In this document: piece after piece, positions 15,163-24,337 of the stretch
Numbering within the stretch: position 1 is the stretch's first letter
Layout of the letters: every line of letters starts with the position of its first letter
DNA from: Scybalocola_A sp900557175
GTDB lineage: Bacteria > Bacillota > Clostridia > Lachnospirales > Lachnospiraceae
DNA length: 42,660 nucleotides
Assembly: GCA_937890745.1 (NCBI GenBank)
Contig: CALADH010000063.1
Coordinates: 1-42,660, forward strand
Reading direction: 5' to 3'
Program-made: the position numbers and the translations under genes
Notes under the pieces: model-generated
Seen by the model: the letters and a program-made list of their open reading frames with translations, nothing else
Databases searched by the model: none
What the model was told of the DNA's origin: nothing

Positions 15163-16439
15163 TGTGATAGCGCCTTATCAATCGCCACCACTGTTTTTTC
15201 AACTTCCTTTGCCTTATGCTCAAAGCCGACAAAAAAGGCTTCAAACTGAGACGGCGCAATATAAATATTTTCAGCAAGCATCGCTGCAAAATACCGCTTA
15301 AACATCTCCAAGTCAGAACTTACAGCGCCCGAAAATGATGTCACCGGCTGTTTTGTAAAGAAAATTGTCATTAATGAGCCTGCCCGGTTGACTGTCGCCG
15401 GCACATTATATTTTTCAATGGCTGCCTTAAAGGCCGTCTCAATACGCGCTGCCGCCGCATTGATGGCCGGATAAATCTCATCCTTATGTTCCCGCAAAAT
15501 TTTTAAAGTCGCAAGACCTGCCGCAACCGCCGCCGGATTTCCCGAAAGAGTGCCTGCCTGATACACCGGTCCTGTCGGCGATACTTTACGCATAATATCC
15601 TTTCGACCGCAGTAAGCTGCCATCGGCATACCGCCGCCGATAATTTTTCCGAGGGTTGCCATATCCGGCGTCACGCCAAAATACGGCTGGGCGCCGCCGT
15701 AGCTTAAACGGAAGCCTGTAATAACCTCGTCAAAAATAAGCAGGGCGCCGTTTTCCTCCGTGATTTTTCTAAGTCCTTCAAGAAATCCCGGTTTCGGCGG
15801 CACAACACCCATATTTGCCGCAACAGGCTCGACAATAAGCGCCGCAATCTTATCCTTGTAATTATCAAAAAGCAGGCGCACACTGTCCAAATCGTTGTAC
15901 TGCGCCACAAGCGTCTTTTCCACAAAAGCCGCCGGCACACCGGCACTGTCAGGAATTTTCTCTGTGAGAAGACCGGAGCCGCCTTTGACTAAAAGACCGT
16001 CGGAATGGCCGTGGTAGCAGCCCTCAAACTTAATAATATAATCCCTGCCCGTATAGCCTCTTGCCGCGCGGATGGCGCTCATGACAGCCTCCGTGCCTGA
16101 ATTGACAAGACGTACCATCTCCGAACACGGCACAGCTTCATTGATCATCTCGGCAATTTCAACCTCTGCCACTGTCGGCGCACCGTAGCTTGTTCCGCGA
16201 ACAGCCGCATCGCAGACAGCCTTCACAACTTCCTGCCTTGCATGGCCTAAAATCATCGGCCCCCATGAGCCGATATAGTCAATATATTCATTGCCGTCAA
16301 TATCATAAATATAGGCCCCTTTGGCATGGTCAATAAATCTCGGCGTCATTCCGACGGCGCGGTAAGCGCGCACCGGACTATTGACGCCGCCCGGCATAAC
16401 CTCACAGGCTTCTTTAAAAATCTTTTCACTATTCATCAT
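15153..16439 (-). CDS. hemL: Glutamate-1-semialdehyde 2,1-aminomutase
   Basis: 428 residues. It is a class III PLP aminotransferase with PGGVNSPVRAYRAVG at the N-terminus, NSGTEAVMSAIRAARG, FDEVITGFR and the PLP lysine in ATLGKIIGGGMP (Lys265). PVYQAGTLSGNP follows as in other HemL proteins. The enzyme makes 5-aminolevulinate from the product of HemA. It starts two bases after the hemB stop, and both are embedded in the corrin cluster. Two adjacent ATG codons are possible starts (16439 or 16436). Length is normal. Confidence 0.97.
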   Translation of the reverse strand: MMNSEKIFKEACEVMPGGVNSPVRAYRAVGMTPRFIDHAKGAYIYDIDGNEYIDYIGSWGPMILGHARQEVVKAVCDAAVRGTSYGAPTVAEVEIAEMINEAVPCSEMVRLVNSGTEAVMSAIRAARGYTGRDYIIKFEGCYHGHSDGLLVKGGSGLLTEKIPDSAGVPAAFVEKTLVAQYNDLDSVRLLFDNYKDKIAALIVEPVAANMGVVPPKPGFLEGLRKITEENGALLIFDEVITGFRLSYGGAQPYFGVTPDMATLGKIIGGGMPMAAYCGRKDIMRKVSPTGPVYQAGTLSGNPAAVAAGLATLKILREHKDEIYPAINAAAARIETAFKAAIEKYNVPATVNRAGSLMTIFFTKQPVTSFSGAVSSDLEMFKRYFAAMLAENIYIAPSQFEAFFVGFEHKAKEVEKTVVAIDKALSQCI

Positions 16440-16441
16440 AC

Positions 16442-17422
16442 TTACGCCTCTTTCAACCAGCGCGCCATATCCGGCGCATAATATGTAATAATCATCTTTG
16501 CACCGGCACGCTTCATCGCCGTCAGTGCCTCTGTCACAACGCCCCGCTCATCAATCCAGCCGTTTTTTGCCGCCGCCTTAATCATCGCATACTCACCGCT
16601 GACCTGATACGTACATACCGGCAGTGAAAATGTGTCTGCCACTGTTTTTAAAATATCAAGATACGGCAGTCCCGGCTTCACCATAAGAATATCCGCGCCC
16701 TCGTTAATATCAAGCTCACACTCAATCATAGCATCTTTTTTATTGCGCCAGTCCATCTGATAAGACCGTCTGTCACCAAAGCACGGCGCTGAATCTGCCG
16801 CCTCTCTAAACGGCCCGTAAAAAGACGAAGCATATTTGACACTGTAGGACATAATCAATGTATCCTGATAGCCTTCCGCATCAAGCACCTCACGCATCTT
16901 TCCGATACGCCCGTCCATCATATCTGACGGCGCTACAATATCTGCACCGGCTTTGGCACAGGAAAGCGCCGCCTTTGCAAGCAGTGTCAGCGTCTCATCA
17001 TTTAATATTTTGCCATGGGCATGATCGACAACACCGCAGTGACCGTGACTTGTATATTCGCATAAACAAATATCCGCAATGCATATCATGTCAGGATAAA
17101 GCTTCTTTGTCAGCCGGAGCGCCTTCTGTACAATACCGTTGTCATCGTAGGCTCCGGTACCCATCTCATCCTTGTGGTCAGGAATACCAAAGAAAATAAT
17201 TGCATTGACGCCGCTGTCTGCCACCTCTTTTAAATGTTCCTCAAGTCTGTCCAGCGAATAATGATAAATTCCCGGCATTGATGCAATTTCTGATTTAACA
17301 TTTTCACCTTCAACGACAAAAACCGGATAGATCAAATCATCTGCATGAATATCTGTCTCATGGACAAGATCTCTCACAGCCTTTGACACACGCAGCCTTC
17401 TCGGTCTTCTTACTAAATCCAT
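16442..17422 (-). CDS. hemB: Porphobilinogen synthase (delta-aminolevulinate dehydratase), zinc type
   Basis: 326 residues from ATG 17422, which has AGGAGG seven bases upstream; the in-frame GTG at 17440 is rejected. Active-site lysines lie in SVKYASSFYGPFREA (Lys196) and MVKPGLPY (Lys249). The segment CLCEYTSHGHCG gives three cysteines (119, 121, 129), the zinc-binding triad rather than the aspartate-rich magnesium type. The enzyme condenses two 5-aminolevulinates into porphobilinogen. It is 14 bases after the hemC-cobA-hemD fusion. Confidence 0.97.
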   Translation of the reverse strand: MDLVRRPRRLRVSKAVRDLVHETDIHADDLIYPVFVVEGENVKSEIASMPGIYHYSLDRLEEHLKEVADSGVNAIIFFGIPDHKDEMGTGAYDDNGIVQKALRLTKKLYPDMICIADICLCEYTSHGHCGVVDHAHGKILNDETLTLLAKAALSCAKAGADIVAPSDMMDGRIGKMREVLDAEGYQDTLIMSYSVKYASSFYGPFREAADSAPCFGDRRSYQMDWRNKKDAMIECELDINEGADILMVKPGLPYLDILKTVADTFSLPVCTYQVSGEYAMIKAAAKNGWIDERGVVTEALTAMKRAGAKMIITYYAPDMARWLKEA

Positions 17423-17436
17423 AAAAATTCCTCCTA

Positions 17437-19920
17437 TCACACGTTACAGACATCCTCTAAGAGACAGTCTGTCAGTCCGTCGATATCATACTGGCGGGCT
17501 TCTTTATAAACTTCATAGCCAAGTGCCCTTGCGGCTCTTGCCGTCACCGGCCCGATGCACACAATTTTGCCCTTAAACTTATTTTCTTTATCAATCATAG
17601 CGTCAAAGGCTTTCACCGCCGACGCACTGCAAAATGTAATATAATCCGCATAAGCGACAATACGGTTTAATTCCTCGGCCTTCCGCCAGTCGTAAGCTGT
17701 CTTATACACCGGCACTGCCTCAAATTCAACGCCTGATGCCGCAAGCATATCCGTCAGAACCGCTGACGCTTCCTCAGCACGCAGTAAAAGTACCTTATCC
17801 TCCGGCTCTAGCTTCGGTATAAGCGCCTTGCCAAGATCCCCGCTTGAATAAAGTGCCGGAAGACAATCACAAAAAATGCCTTTTGCTTCAAGTGCTTCCT
17901 TTGTTCCCTTGCCAATCACCGCAAAATGCATTCCGGCCATTGCCCGCACATCAAGCTTTGCCCGGCGCATTTCTTCAAAAAAGATATCCACACCATTTCG
18001 GCTTGTAAAAACAACCCACGTAAACGGCTTATCCTCATGAAAATATTTTTCAAGGTTATTGACACGCATCGGCTCTGTATAAATAAGGCCGAAGTCAAGC
18101 GCTTCGCCGCCGAGCGCCCGCACTTTTTGGCTGAGCGCCTTTGTCATCATATCTGACGCCGTAATAAGGACGCTTTTTCCTGAAAGCGGCTGTTTTCCAA
18201 ACCATGAAAGCTTATCATAGAGACTGACAACATCGCCGATAATTGTAATTGCCGGCGTCTTTATGCCTGCCTCCTGTGCCTTTGCTACAATATTTTCAAG
18301 TGTACCGACCGCCATTTTCTGACGGGCTGTCGTGCCTTCCTGCATGACCGCTGCCGGTGTCTTTTTATCCTTGCCGAAAGCCATCAGCCGCTCCGTAATT
18401 TTCGGCAGATTTTTAAGCCCCATAAGGAAGATGAGCGTCCCTTCCTCTTTGGCAAGTGTTTCGTAATCAAGCACCGACTCCGTTTTAGATGCATCCTCAT
18501 GGCCAGTAATGACATGAAACGATGACGCAAGTCCCCGGTGTGTTACCGGAATACCATTGTAAGCAGCCACCGCATAAGATGACGAAACGCCCGGAATGAC
18601 TTCAAAATCAATGTCTGCCGCCCGAAGCGCCAGCGCTTCCTCGCCGCCCCGTCCAAAAATAAACGGATCGCCGCCCTTAAGTCTTGCGACACGCCTGCCT
18701 TCCTTTGCCTTTGCCACAAGAAGCGCATTTGTTTCGTCCTGCTTCATGTAATGCTGCCCGGCGCGCTTTCCTGCATAAATCAGCTCGGCATCCCGCCGCA
18801 CCTCCTGAAGCAGCGCATTACTTGCAAGATTGTCATAAACAACGACATCTGCGCTGCGAAGCGCCTCAAGACCCCTGACTGTAATAAGCCCTTTATCGCC
18901 CGGCCCTGCGCCGATAAGTGACACAAAGCCACGCGCACCCTTCGCCGCCGCAAGCACCTTTTTTGCCACCGCCTGACCAAGCGCTCTGGCTGCCACATAC
19001 CGGACACTGCCGCCCTCTTTTGTCTGACGGCATAACGCCTTATCATCGTCCGATATTTCCGGAAGCGCACATTCACTCTCAGCGCGCACAAGTCTTTTAC
19101 TATTTTCATCGGCATAAACAGCCGTCATCCCCATACGTCCGCCCTCTGTTTTGGCAAGCGCCGCCGCCGGTGCATTACAGCCTCCGCCGACAGCCGTCAG
19201 AAAGCTGCGCTCCGCCTCAAATATTGCCCACGTTGTATCATCACAGATTGCCCGGAGCAATGCCGCCACACAAGTATCGCCTTCACGGCACTCAACAGCC
19301 AGAATACCCTGGGCTGCCGCCGGAAGAAGCCTGTCCTCACTAATATATTCATAATGAAAACTGCCGTAGTCAAAATCTTTGGCATCTTTATAGTTGAGAC
19401 GCTCAAGTCCTGCCGCCGCAAGCACAATGCCGTCATATTCTCCGTTTTTAAGCTTTGTCAGTCTTGTCTGCACATTGCCCCGGATCTGACGGACTTCAAG
19501 CTGCGGATTAATCGCTTCTATCTGAAGCTGACGCCTCAGGCTTCCCGTGCCGACAACAGTTCCCGGCGCCATCGCCTCAAGGTGTGTTCCATCTCTTGTC
19601 ACGATGACATCGCGCACATCGGCGCGCTCAAGCACGGCACCAATCATCAGGCCGTCCGGAAGTTCTGAGGGCATATCCTTGGCGCTGTGTACGGCAATAT
19701 CAATCGTTCCTTCGTAAAGACCTTCTTCGAGCTCCTTTGTAAAAACACCCTTGCCGCCGAAGCTTGAAAGACTTTTGTTCAGCCATTCATCGCCCCGTGT
19801 CGTCATTGTCACAAGCTCGATTTCAATTTCCGGAAAAGATTCCTTAATTTTGTCAGCCACAAGCTTTGTCTGTGCCAGCGCAAGAAGACTTTTCCGCGTT
19901 CCTATTTTTAACTTCTCCAT
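17437..19920 (-). CDS. hemC-cobA-hemD: Trifunctional fusion: HMB synthase - uroporphyrinogen-III methyltransferase - uroporphyrinogen-III synthase
   Basis: 827 residues in one open frame. Residues 1 to about 328 are HemC, with KIGTRKSLLALAQT, AVHSAKDMP, GTGSLRRQLQ, IRGNVQTRL and the dipyrromethane-cofactor Cys248 in GGGCNAP. About 331-570 is the SUMT/CobA methyltransferase: SLIGAGPGDKGLITVRG, VYDNL, RLKGGDPFIFGRGGEE (413-428), PGVSS, GIPVTHRG. About 580-827 is HemD: VLITAS, VVFTSRNGVDIFF, FCSASAVKAF, CIGPVTARAA. Together they convert porphobilinogen to precorrin-2. CobA-HemD fusions are known in clostridia; joining HemC as well is less usual. GAGG lies nine bases before the ATG. It starts one base after the precorrin-2 dehydrogenase stop. 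Confidence 0.97.
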   Translation of the reverse strand: MEKLKIGTRKSLLALAQTKLVADKIKESFPEIEIELVTMTTRGDEWLNKSLSSFGGKGVFTKELEEGLYEGTIDIAVHSAKDMPSELPDGLMIGAVLERADVRDVIVTRDGTHLEAMAPGTVVGTGSLRRQLQIEAINPQLEVRQIRGNVQTRLTKLKNGEYDGIVLAAAGLERLNYKDAKDFDYGSFHYEYISEDRLLPAAAQGILAVECREGDTCVAALLRAICDDTTWAIFEAERSFLTAVGGGCNAPAAALAKTEGGRMGMTAVYADENSKRLVRAESECALPEISDDDKALCRQTKEGGSVRYVAARALGQAVAKKVLAAAKGARGFVSLIGAGPGDKGLITVRGLEALRSADVVVYDNLASNALLQEVRRDAELIYAGKRAGQHYMKQDETNALLVAKAKEGRRVARLKGGDPFIFGRGGEEALALRAADIDFEVIPGVSSSYAVAAYNGIPVTHRGLASSFHVITGHEDASKTESVLDYETLAKEEGTLIFLMGLKNLPKITERLMAFGKDKKTPAAVMQEGTTARQKMAVGTLENIVAKAQEAGIKTPAITIIGDVVSLYDKLSWFGKQPLSGKSVLITASDMMTKALSQKVRALGGEALDFGLIYTEPMRVNNLEKYFHEDKPFTWVVFTSRNGVDIFFEEMRRAKLDVRAMAGMHFAVIGKGTKEALEAKGIFCDCLPALYSSGDLGKALIPKLEPEDKVLLLRAEEASAVLTDMLAASGVEFEAVPVYKTAYDWRKAEELNRIVAYADYITFCSASAVKAFDAMIDKENKFKGKIVCIGPVTARAARALGYEVYKEARQYDIDGLTDCLLEDVCNV

Positions 19921-19921
19921 A

Positions 19922-20566
19922 TTATAAAACCTCGTTTGCCTTTTTTATTTCTGCCGCAATCACATCATCAGGAATACTTCCGCCGTGCGTCATGCCATAG
20001 TCCGCAAGATTTCTTAAAATCTTCTGGCGCAGCTTCTGGGATGCCACCTTCTGTTTTGTCATCAGGCGGACATAACTCAGCCGCCGCGACAGCTCGCCAT
20101 ACCAGTGAGGCACCGATGCATCGACAATTTCCCTGATTTTCTTTGTCAGCACCGGTACTGAACCTGAGCTTGTCATGCCGCAGACAATATCGCCGCGCAC
20201 GGTTACTGACGGAAATAAAAAGGTGCAGTCCGCCGCACTCGTCGCCGAATCAACCCATATATCTGCCGCCCGGCATTTTTTTGCCATCTTGTGATTAAAT
20301 ACTTCATTATCTGTGGCGCAAACGACCATAAATGCATCGAGAACCGACGGCAGCTCATCACCGTCGAAATGCATCACAAGCTGCGCTTCTCTGACCGCCC
20401 GGCAGTCGATCAGCTTTTGAAGCGCCTCACAAATATCATCGGCACACACCTCAATCGACGGATGAAATAAAAGCAGCGTATTTATTTTTCTCAAAGCGAC
20501 CGCACCGCCGCCGAAAACAACCACTTTTTTCCCCGTCAAATCAACAAATAACGGAAATGCCGGCAT
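19922..20566 (-). CDS. Precorrin-2 dehydrogenase (siroheme synthase N-terminal type)
   Basis: 214 residues from ATG 20566, eight bases after GGAGG. The Rossmann start FPLFVDLTGKKVVVFGGGAVALRKI is characteristic of Met8p, SirC and the CysG N-terminal half, as are IWVDSATSAADCTFLFPSVTVRGD (conserved Asp) and MTSSGSVPVLTKKIRE (conserved Ser). It oxidises precorrin-2 to sirohydrochlorin with NAD. Some relatives also chelate metal, and no CbiK/CbiX is present in the window, so dehydrogenase plus cobaltochelatase activity is possible but unproven. Symbols used for this family include sirC and cysG(N); I leave it blank. Confidence 0.9.
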   Translation of the reverse strand: MPAFPLFVDLTGKKVVVFGGGAVALRKINTLLLFHPSIEVCADDICEALQKLIDCRAVREAQLVMHFDGDELPSVLDAFMVVCATDNEVFNHKMAKKCRAADIWVDSATSAADCTFLFPSVTVRGDIVCGMTSSGSVPVLTKKIREIVDASVPHWYGELSRRLSYVRLMTKQKVASQKLRQKILRNLADYGMTHGGSIPDDVIAAEIKKANEVL

Positions 20567-20581
20567 AAATATCACCTCCGG

Positions 20582-21313
20582 TTATAGTGTATAGCCTCTT
20601 GGCGTAATCATTTTCCCGTCATCCACATAAGTCTGCGAATTACCGATCACAACAATCGAGAACATATCAATATCTGCTTCTTTAAGCTTTTCAAGTGTTG
20701 TCAAAAAGGACGACTCGCCGCTTCTGCCCGCATGGCGCACAATACCGACCGGCGTATCTGCCTTTCTGTATTTCATGAGAATGTCCGCCGCCATGCCGAT
20801 ATACTCTGTCCGTTTTTTACTTTTCGGATTATAAAGACAAATCACAAAATCTGACTGTCCGGCACAATCCACCCGCTTCATAATTAAATCAAGCGGCGTC
20901 ATTAAATCGCTGAGACTTATAAGCGCCGTATCGTGCATCAGCGGTGCGCCAAGGACGGATGCCGCTGCCGAAGCCGCCGTCACACCCGGAACAACTTCGA
21001 TATCAATATCAGCATTCATCTCTTTTGCCACCTGAAGTACAATACCTGCCATACCGTAGATCCCGCTGTCGCCGCTGCTGACCATTGCTACCGTATACCC
21101 TTCCATCGCTTTTGAAACAGCAAGCCGGCACCGGTCCACCTCTTTTTTCATCGGCGTGCTTAAATACTGCTTGTCCGGGAAAAATTCCTTAAGCATATTT
21201 ACATAAGTCGTATATCCTGTCACGATATCGGCATTCTTAATCACATCCACGGCACGCACGGTCATGTGCTCATAGCCGCCCGGCCCAAAGCCGACAACAT
21301 ATAATTTTGCCAT
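20582..21313 (-). CDS. cbiH: Cobalt-precorrin-3 (C17) methyltransferase
   Basis: 243 residues. It is a SAM-dependent tetrapyrrole methylase of the CobJ/CbiH branch: YVVGFGPGGYEHMTVRAVDVIKNADIVTGYTTYV, SSGDSGIYGMAG, VVPGVTAASAAASVLGAPLMHD and FVICLYNPKSKKR are diagnostic. It methylates C17 and contracts the ring, yielding cobalt-precorrin-4. It lies between hemA and the precorrin-2 dehydrogenase with short gaps (12 and 15 bases). No fused CbiG or other domain is present. Confidence 0.95.
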   Translation of the reverse strand: MAKLYVVGFGPGGYEHMTVRAVDVIKNADIVTGYTTYVNMLKEFFPDKQYLSTPMKKEVDRCRLAVSKAMEGYTVAMVSSGDSGIYGMAGIVLQVAKEMNADIDIEVVPGVTAASAAASVLGAPLMHDTALISLSDLMTPLDLIMKRVDCAGQSDFVICLYNPKSKKRTEYIGMAADILMKYRKADTPVGIVRHAGRSGESSFLTTLEKLKEADIDMFSIVVIGNSQTYVDDGKMITPRGYTL

Positions 21314-21325
21314 AAATCTTCTCCT

Positions 21326-22513
21326 CTACATTTTTGAAAGACAGTTCAAAAAACTTTCCAGCGTTTTTGCATCGGCATGTTCCCTTATTTTGAAAAATAA
21401 TTTATTAATTGCCCTGTCAATACCTTTCGTTTTATAATCTTCTATCGTTTCTTCCTTAACGCGCTGGATATCTGAAAATGACTGCTGAAAGAGCATCCAT
21501 TTTTTAAAATCCGTCTCGTACTTTTCAAGAATTTCTTCCGCCTCGGCTGCTTCCCGAAGCTTTTTATCATTATTTTCCTTAGCTGTTTTTGAAAAATCAT
21601 CAATGTTAAAACAGCCGGCCCCCGGCAACGTGCCGATCCGGCTTTCAATATCCGGCGGTACAGCCAGATCCATAAATGCACGGCGTTTATCATCGCTCAC
21701 CGCCTGACGCACCTTTTCATAAGTCAGTGTATAATGGGGACTTGACGTGGCACTTATAATAACATCCATCTGATCAATATAGCTATAGCGCTCATCGTAT
21801 GGAAGTTGCGTGTAGCTGCTGCCGCTGTGACTGTCTGTCACTGTCTTTGTCTCTTTTACATCACGCATAGTCACATAAAGCTCCGGCTTATAATCAGACA
21901 AAAGATTTTTAACGACAATACCGCCGATTTTACCGGATGCACCAATCACCATGACCTTTTTACCGCAAAGACCGCCCACATAATCTCTCGCGGCCTTAAT
22001 ACAGACAGATGCTGTGGACACCGGCGTTTTTGAAAGCTTTGTATCCGTCTTTACCCTTTTTGCCGCTGTCACCGCATATCTGAAAAAAGCATTTAAGTAC
22101 GTGCCGCACATATTATTTTCCATCGCCTGCCTGTGTGCTTCCTTGACCTGTCCCAAAATCTGATCTTCACCGATAACCATGGAATCAAGACCGCATGCCA
22201 CCTCAAAAAGATGATGCTCTGCCCGCTCACCCCGGTAAAACCTAAGCACCTGGCTAATATCCGTGCCGGCAGATGCCGCCCGTACAAGACAGTCCTGTAC
22301 CCACTCGAATATTTCGCGTTCACTGTCTGCTTTTTCTGAATATGTATAAATCTCTGTCCGGTTGCACGTCGCAATAACAACGCACTCTGCCACAGACGCA
22401 TGGGATTTAATATCTTCCATCAGACAAAGACGCTGTGCCTCGTCAAAGGCCACAAGCGCTCTTATATGCATCGGTGCCGTCTTATGGCTGATGCTGACTA
22501 ACTGTATACTCAT
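21326..22513 (-). CDS. hemA: Glutamyl-tRNA reductase
   Basis: 395 residues. The N-terminal catalytic domain has VSISHKTAP and ATCNRTEIY with nucleophile Cys50. GEDQILGQVKEA, the Rossmann segment KKVMVIGASGKIGG, and MDLAVPPDIE follow, with a helical C-terminal dimerisation domain. It reduces glutamyl-tRNA(Glu) to glutamate-1-semialdehyde, the committed step of tetrapyrrole synthesis. Its start overlaps the cbiG stop by four bases. Together with hemL, hemB and hemC-cobA-hemD it supplies precursor inside the corrin cluster. Confidence 0.96.
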   Translation of the reverse strand: MSIQLVSISHKTAPMHIRALVAFDEAQRLCLMEDIKSHASVAECVVIATCNRTEIYTYSEKADSEREIFEWVQDCLVRAASAGTDISQVLRFYRGERAEHHLFEVACGLDSMVIGEDQILGQVKEAHRQAMENNMCGTYLNAFFRYAVTAAKRVKTDTKLSKTPVSTASVCIKAARDYVGGLCGKKVMVIGASGKIGGIVVKNLLSDYKPELYVTMRDVKETKTVTDSHSGSSYTQLPYDERYSYIDQMDVIISATSSPHYTLTYEKVRQAVSDDKRRAFMDLAVPPDIESRIGTLPGAGCFNIDDFSKTAKENNDKKLREAAEAEEILEKYETDFKKWMLFQQSFSDIQRVKEETIEDYKTKGIDRAINKLFFKIREHADAKTLESFLNCLSKM

Positions 22514-23553
22514 AGCTTTAATGCCCCTTTATCTTCTGCCAGCGCCAATGTGATGCCGCTGTACTTTGTCTTTCCTGCCAGCATTTTCCCTCTGCCTGAG
22601 CCCAAATAAGCACAGGCCTCGCTGACTGATCCGACGCCGGTCACGGCGCGCACAAAATCTGATGTTTCAATGCGCCATCCGCCGGCATCCTCAAAATCAA
22701 CCGTATCTACCGCCGACTTCGTATATATCAGTGTACCGGCGCCGATTCTTTTTGCAAGCGCCAAAATACACGGTTCATCCTTTTTTAACTCGATAGTTGC
22801 AAGTGCCCGGACATGCGCTGCACTTATTTGATGCCGTCTTATAAAATCTTCAAATGCTTCAAAAAGCGCCTCCTCTGAAACGCCCTTTTTACAACCGACA
22901 CCGATAACATACGGACGCAGCCGCAGCCGCAATACCGGAACTTCTGACGGAATGCAGCGCGAACAGGCCCCGCAGTCGGCCCCAATCACAACAGCCGCCG
23001 AGAAACTGCGCCAATCTATGGGTGCAGCCATTCCATCAACCACGGTTACATTTTCAGGAAAGCGTCCGTCAATGGCACGCTCACTAAAAACTGCCACCGG
23101 CTTTTTTTCAACCATCGCACTGCTTATATATTTAAGACTTTCTATATTTTCTATGACAAGGCCGTTTTCTTTTGCAAAAACATCCATCGCCGGCACACCG
23201 GCCACATCCGTTGCTGTCGTAATAACCGGCGTCCCGCCGCAAAGGCCGGCAATTTTTACCGCCAGAGCATTGGCACCGCCGAGATGTCCTGACAAAAGGC
23301 TAATCACAAACCGGCCGTTTTGGTCAAGCACAAGCACTGCCGGATCTGACGTCTTTGACTGTATATACGGCGCAATACACCGTACAACAATACCTGAAGC
23401 CATGACAAAAACAAGGGCGTCCGCCTTATCCCACTGACATCTGAGGCCATCCTTATAATTTTCTTTATTGTAAATATCGCCGGGCATCGTCTCTGAAAGT
23501 GCCCTGACAAGCCCTCCGCCCTTTTGCGTCATATAAAAATATGCAATATTCAT
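22510..23553 (-). CDS. cbiG: Cobalt-precorrin-5A hydrolase
   Basis: 347 residues. The central pattern ALVFVMASGIVVRCIAPYIQSKTSDPAVLVLDQNGRFVISLLSGHLGGANALA is split here into VRCIAP, KTSDPAVLVLD and LLSGHLGGAN, all CbiG hallmarks. The C-terminal domain starts near GVGCKKGVSEEALFEAF and carries LATIELKKDEP. It opens the delta-lactone and releases the C20/methyl fragment as acetaldehyde, giving cobalt-precorrin-5B. It is unique to the anaerobic pathway. Confidence 0.96.
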   Translation of the reverse strand: MNIAYFYMTQKGGGLVRALSETMPGDIYNKENYKDGLRCQWDKADALVFVMASGIVVRCIAPYIQSKTSDPAVLVLDQNGRFVISLLSGHLGGANALAVKIAGLCGGTPVITTATDVAGVPAMDVFAKENGLVIENIESLKYISSAMVEKKPVAVFSERAIDGRFPENVTVVDGMAAPIDWRSFSAAVVIGADCGACSRCIPSEVPVLRLRLRPYVIGVGCKKGVSEEALFEAFEDFIRRHQISAAHVRALATIELKKDEPCILALAKRIGAGTLIYTKSAVDTVDFEDAGGWRIETSDFVRAVTGVGSVSEACAYLGSGRGKMLAGKTKYSGITLALAEDKGALKL

Positions 23554-23578
23554 CCGAAAACTCCTCTGTCAGTGCCAA

Positions 23579-24334
23579 TTATTCAGAAATTCCCTTCCTG
23601 AACTCTGTCGTAAATGTCTTGTCATAAAGCTTTGATAATTCATAATCGCTGCCTAAAAAATCGCCGACAACGGTCAGCGCCGTCTTTGTAATACCTGCCT
23701 CTTTTACCCGCGCTGCAATATTTGTCAGATTACCGCGGACAATTTTTTCATCCGGCCATGTTGCCTTATAAACAACAGCAACCGGCGTTGTCTCTTTATA
23801 TGCCTTTTTGAGTGTCTCTGCCAGTTCCTCAATCATGCCGACGCTTAAAAATATAATCATTGTCGCATTGTGCTCAGCCAAAGATAAAAGCTTTTCTTTC
23901 GGCGGCACAGGCGTGCGTCCTTCCATTCTCGTAAGAATAACCGTCTGACTGACACCCGGCAGTGTATATTCTTTTTTAAGTGCTGAGGCGACGCCCAAAA
24001 ATGAGCTGACACCGGGAACAACTTCATAGTCAATCCCCATCGCCTCCAGGGCATCCATCTGTTCTCTGATCGCACCGAAAATCGACGGATCGCCTGTGTG
24101 GACGCGTGCTGTCATAAGACCGTCCGCCTCCGCCTTTTTCATCACTTCAAGTACCTCATCAAGATTCATATAGGCACTGTTATAAACAACTGCCTCCGGC
24201 TTTCTTGAATCAAGCACCTTCTCATTAACAAGCGAGCCCGCATAAATAATCACATCTGCCAAGTCAATATATTTTTTGCCCTTAATTGTCAGAAGCTCCG
24301 GATCGCCCGGTCCCGCACCAATAAAATATACCAT
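23579..24334 (-). CDS. cbiF: Cobalt-precorrin-4 C11-methyltransferase
   Basis: 251 residues. It is a tetrapyrrole methylase of the CobM/CbiF branch: VYFIGAGPGDPELLTIKGKKYIDLADVIIYAGSLV and MARVHTGDPSIFGA-type RVHTGDPSIFGAIREQM are diagnostic, followed by VVPGVSSFLGVASAL and ILTRMEGRTPVPPKE. It methylates C11 to give cobalt-precorrin-5A. It is three bases after cbiL and 25 before cbiG, which uses its product. Length is normal. Confidence 0.96.
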   Translation of the reverse strand: MVYFIGAGPGDPELLTIKGKKYIDLADVIIYAGSLVNEKVLDSRKPEAVVYNSAYMNLDEVLEVMKKAEADGLMTARVHTGDPSIFGAIREQMDALEAMGIDYEVVPGVSSFLGVASALKKEYTLPGVSQTVILTRMEGRTPVPPKEKLLSLAEHNATMIIFLSVGMIEELAETLKKAYKETTPVAVVYKATWPDEKIVRGNLTNIAARVKEAGITKTALTVVGDFLGSDYELSKLYDKTFTTEFRKGISE

Positions 24335-24337
24335 TTT

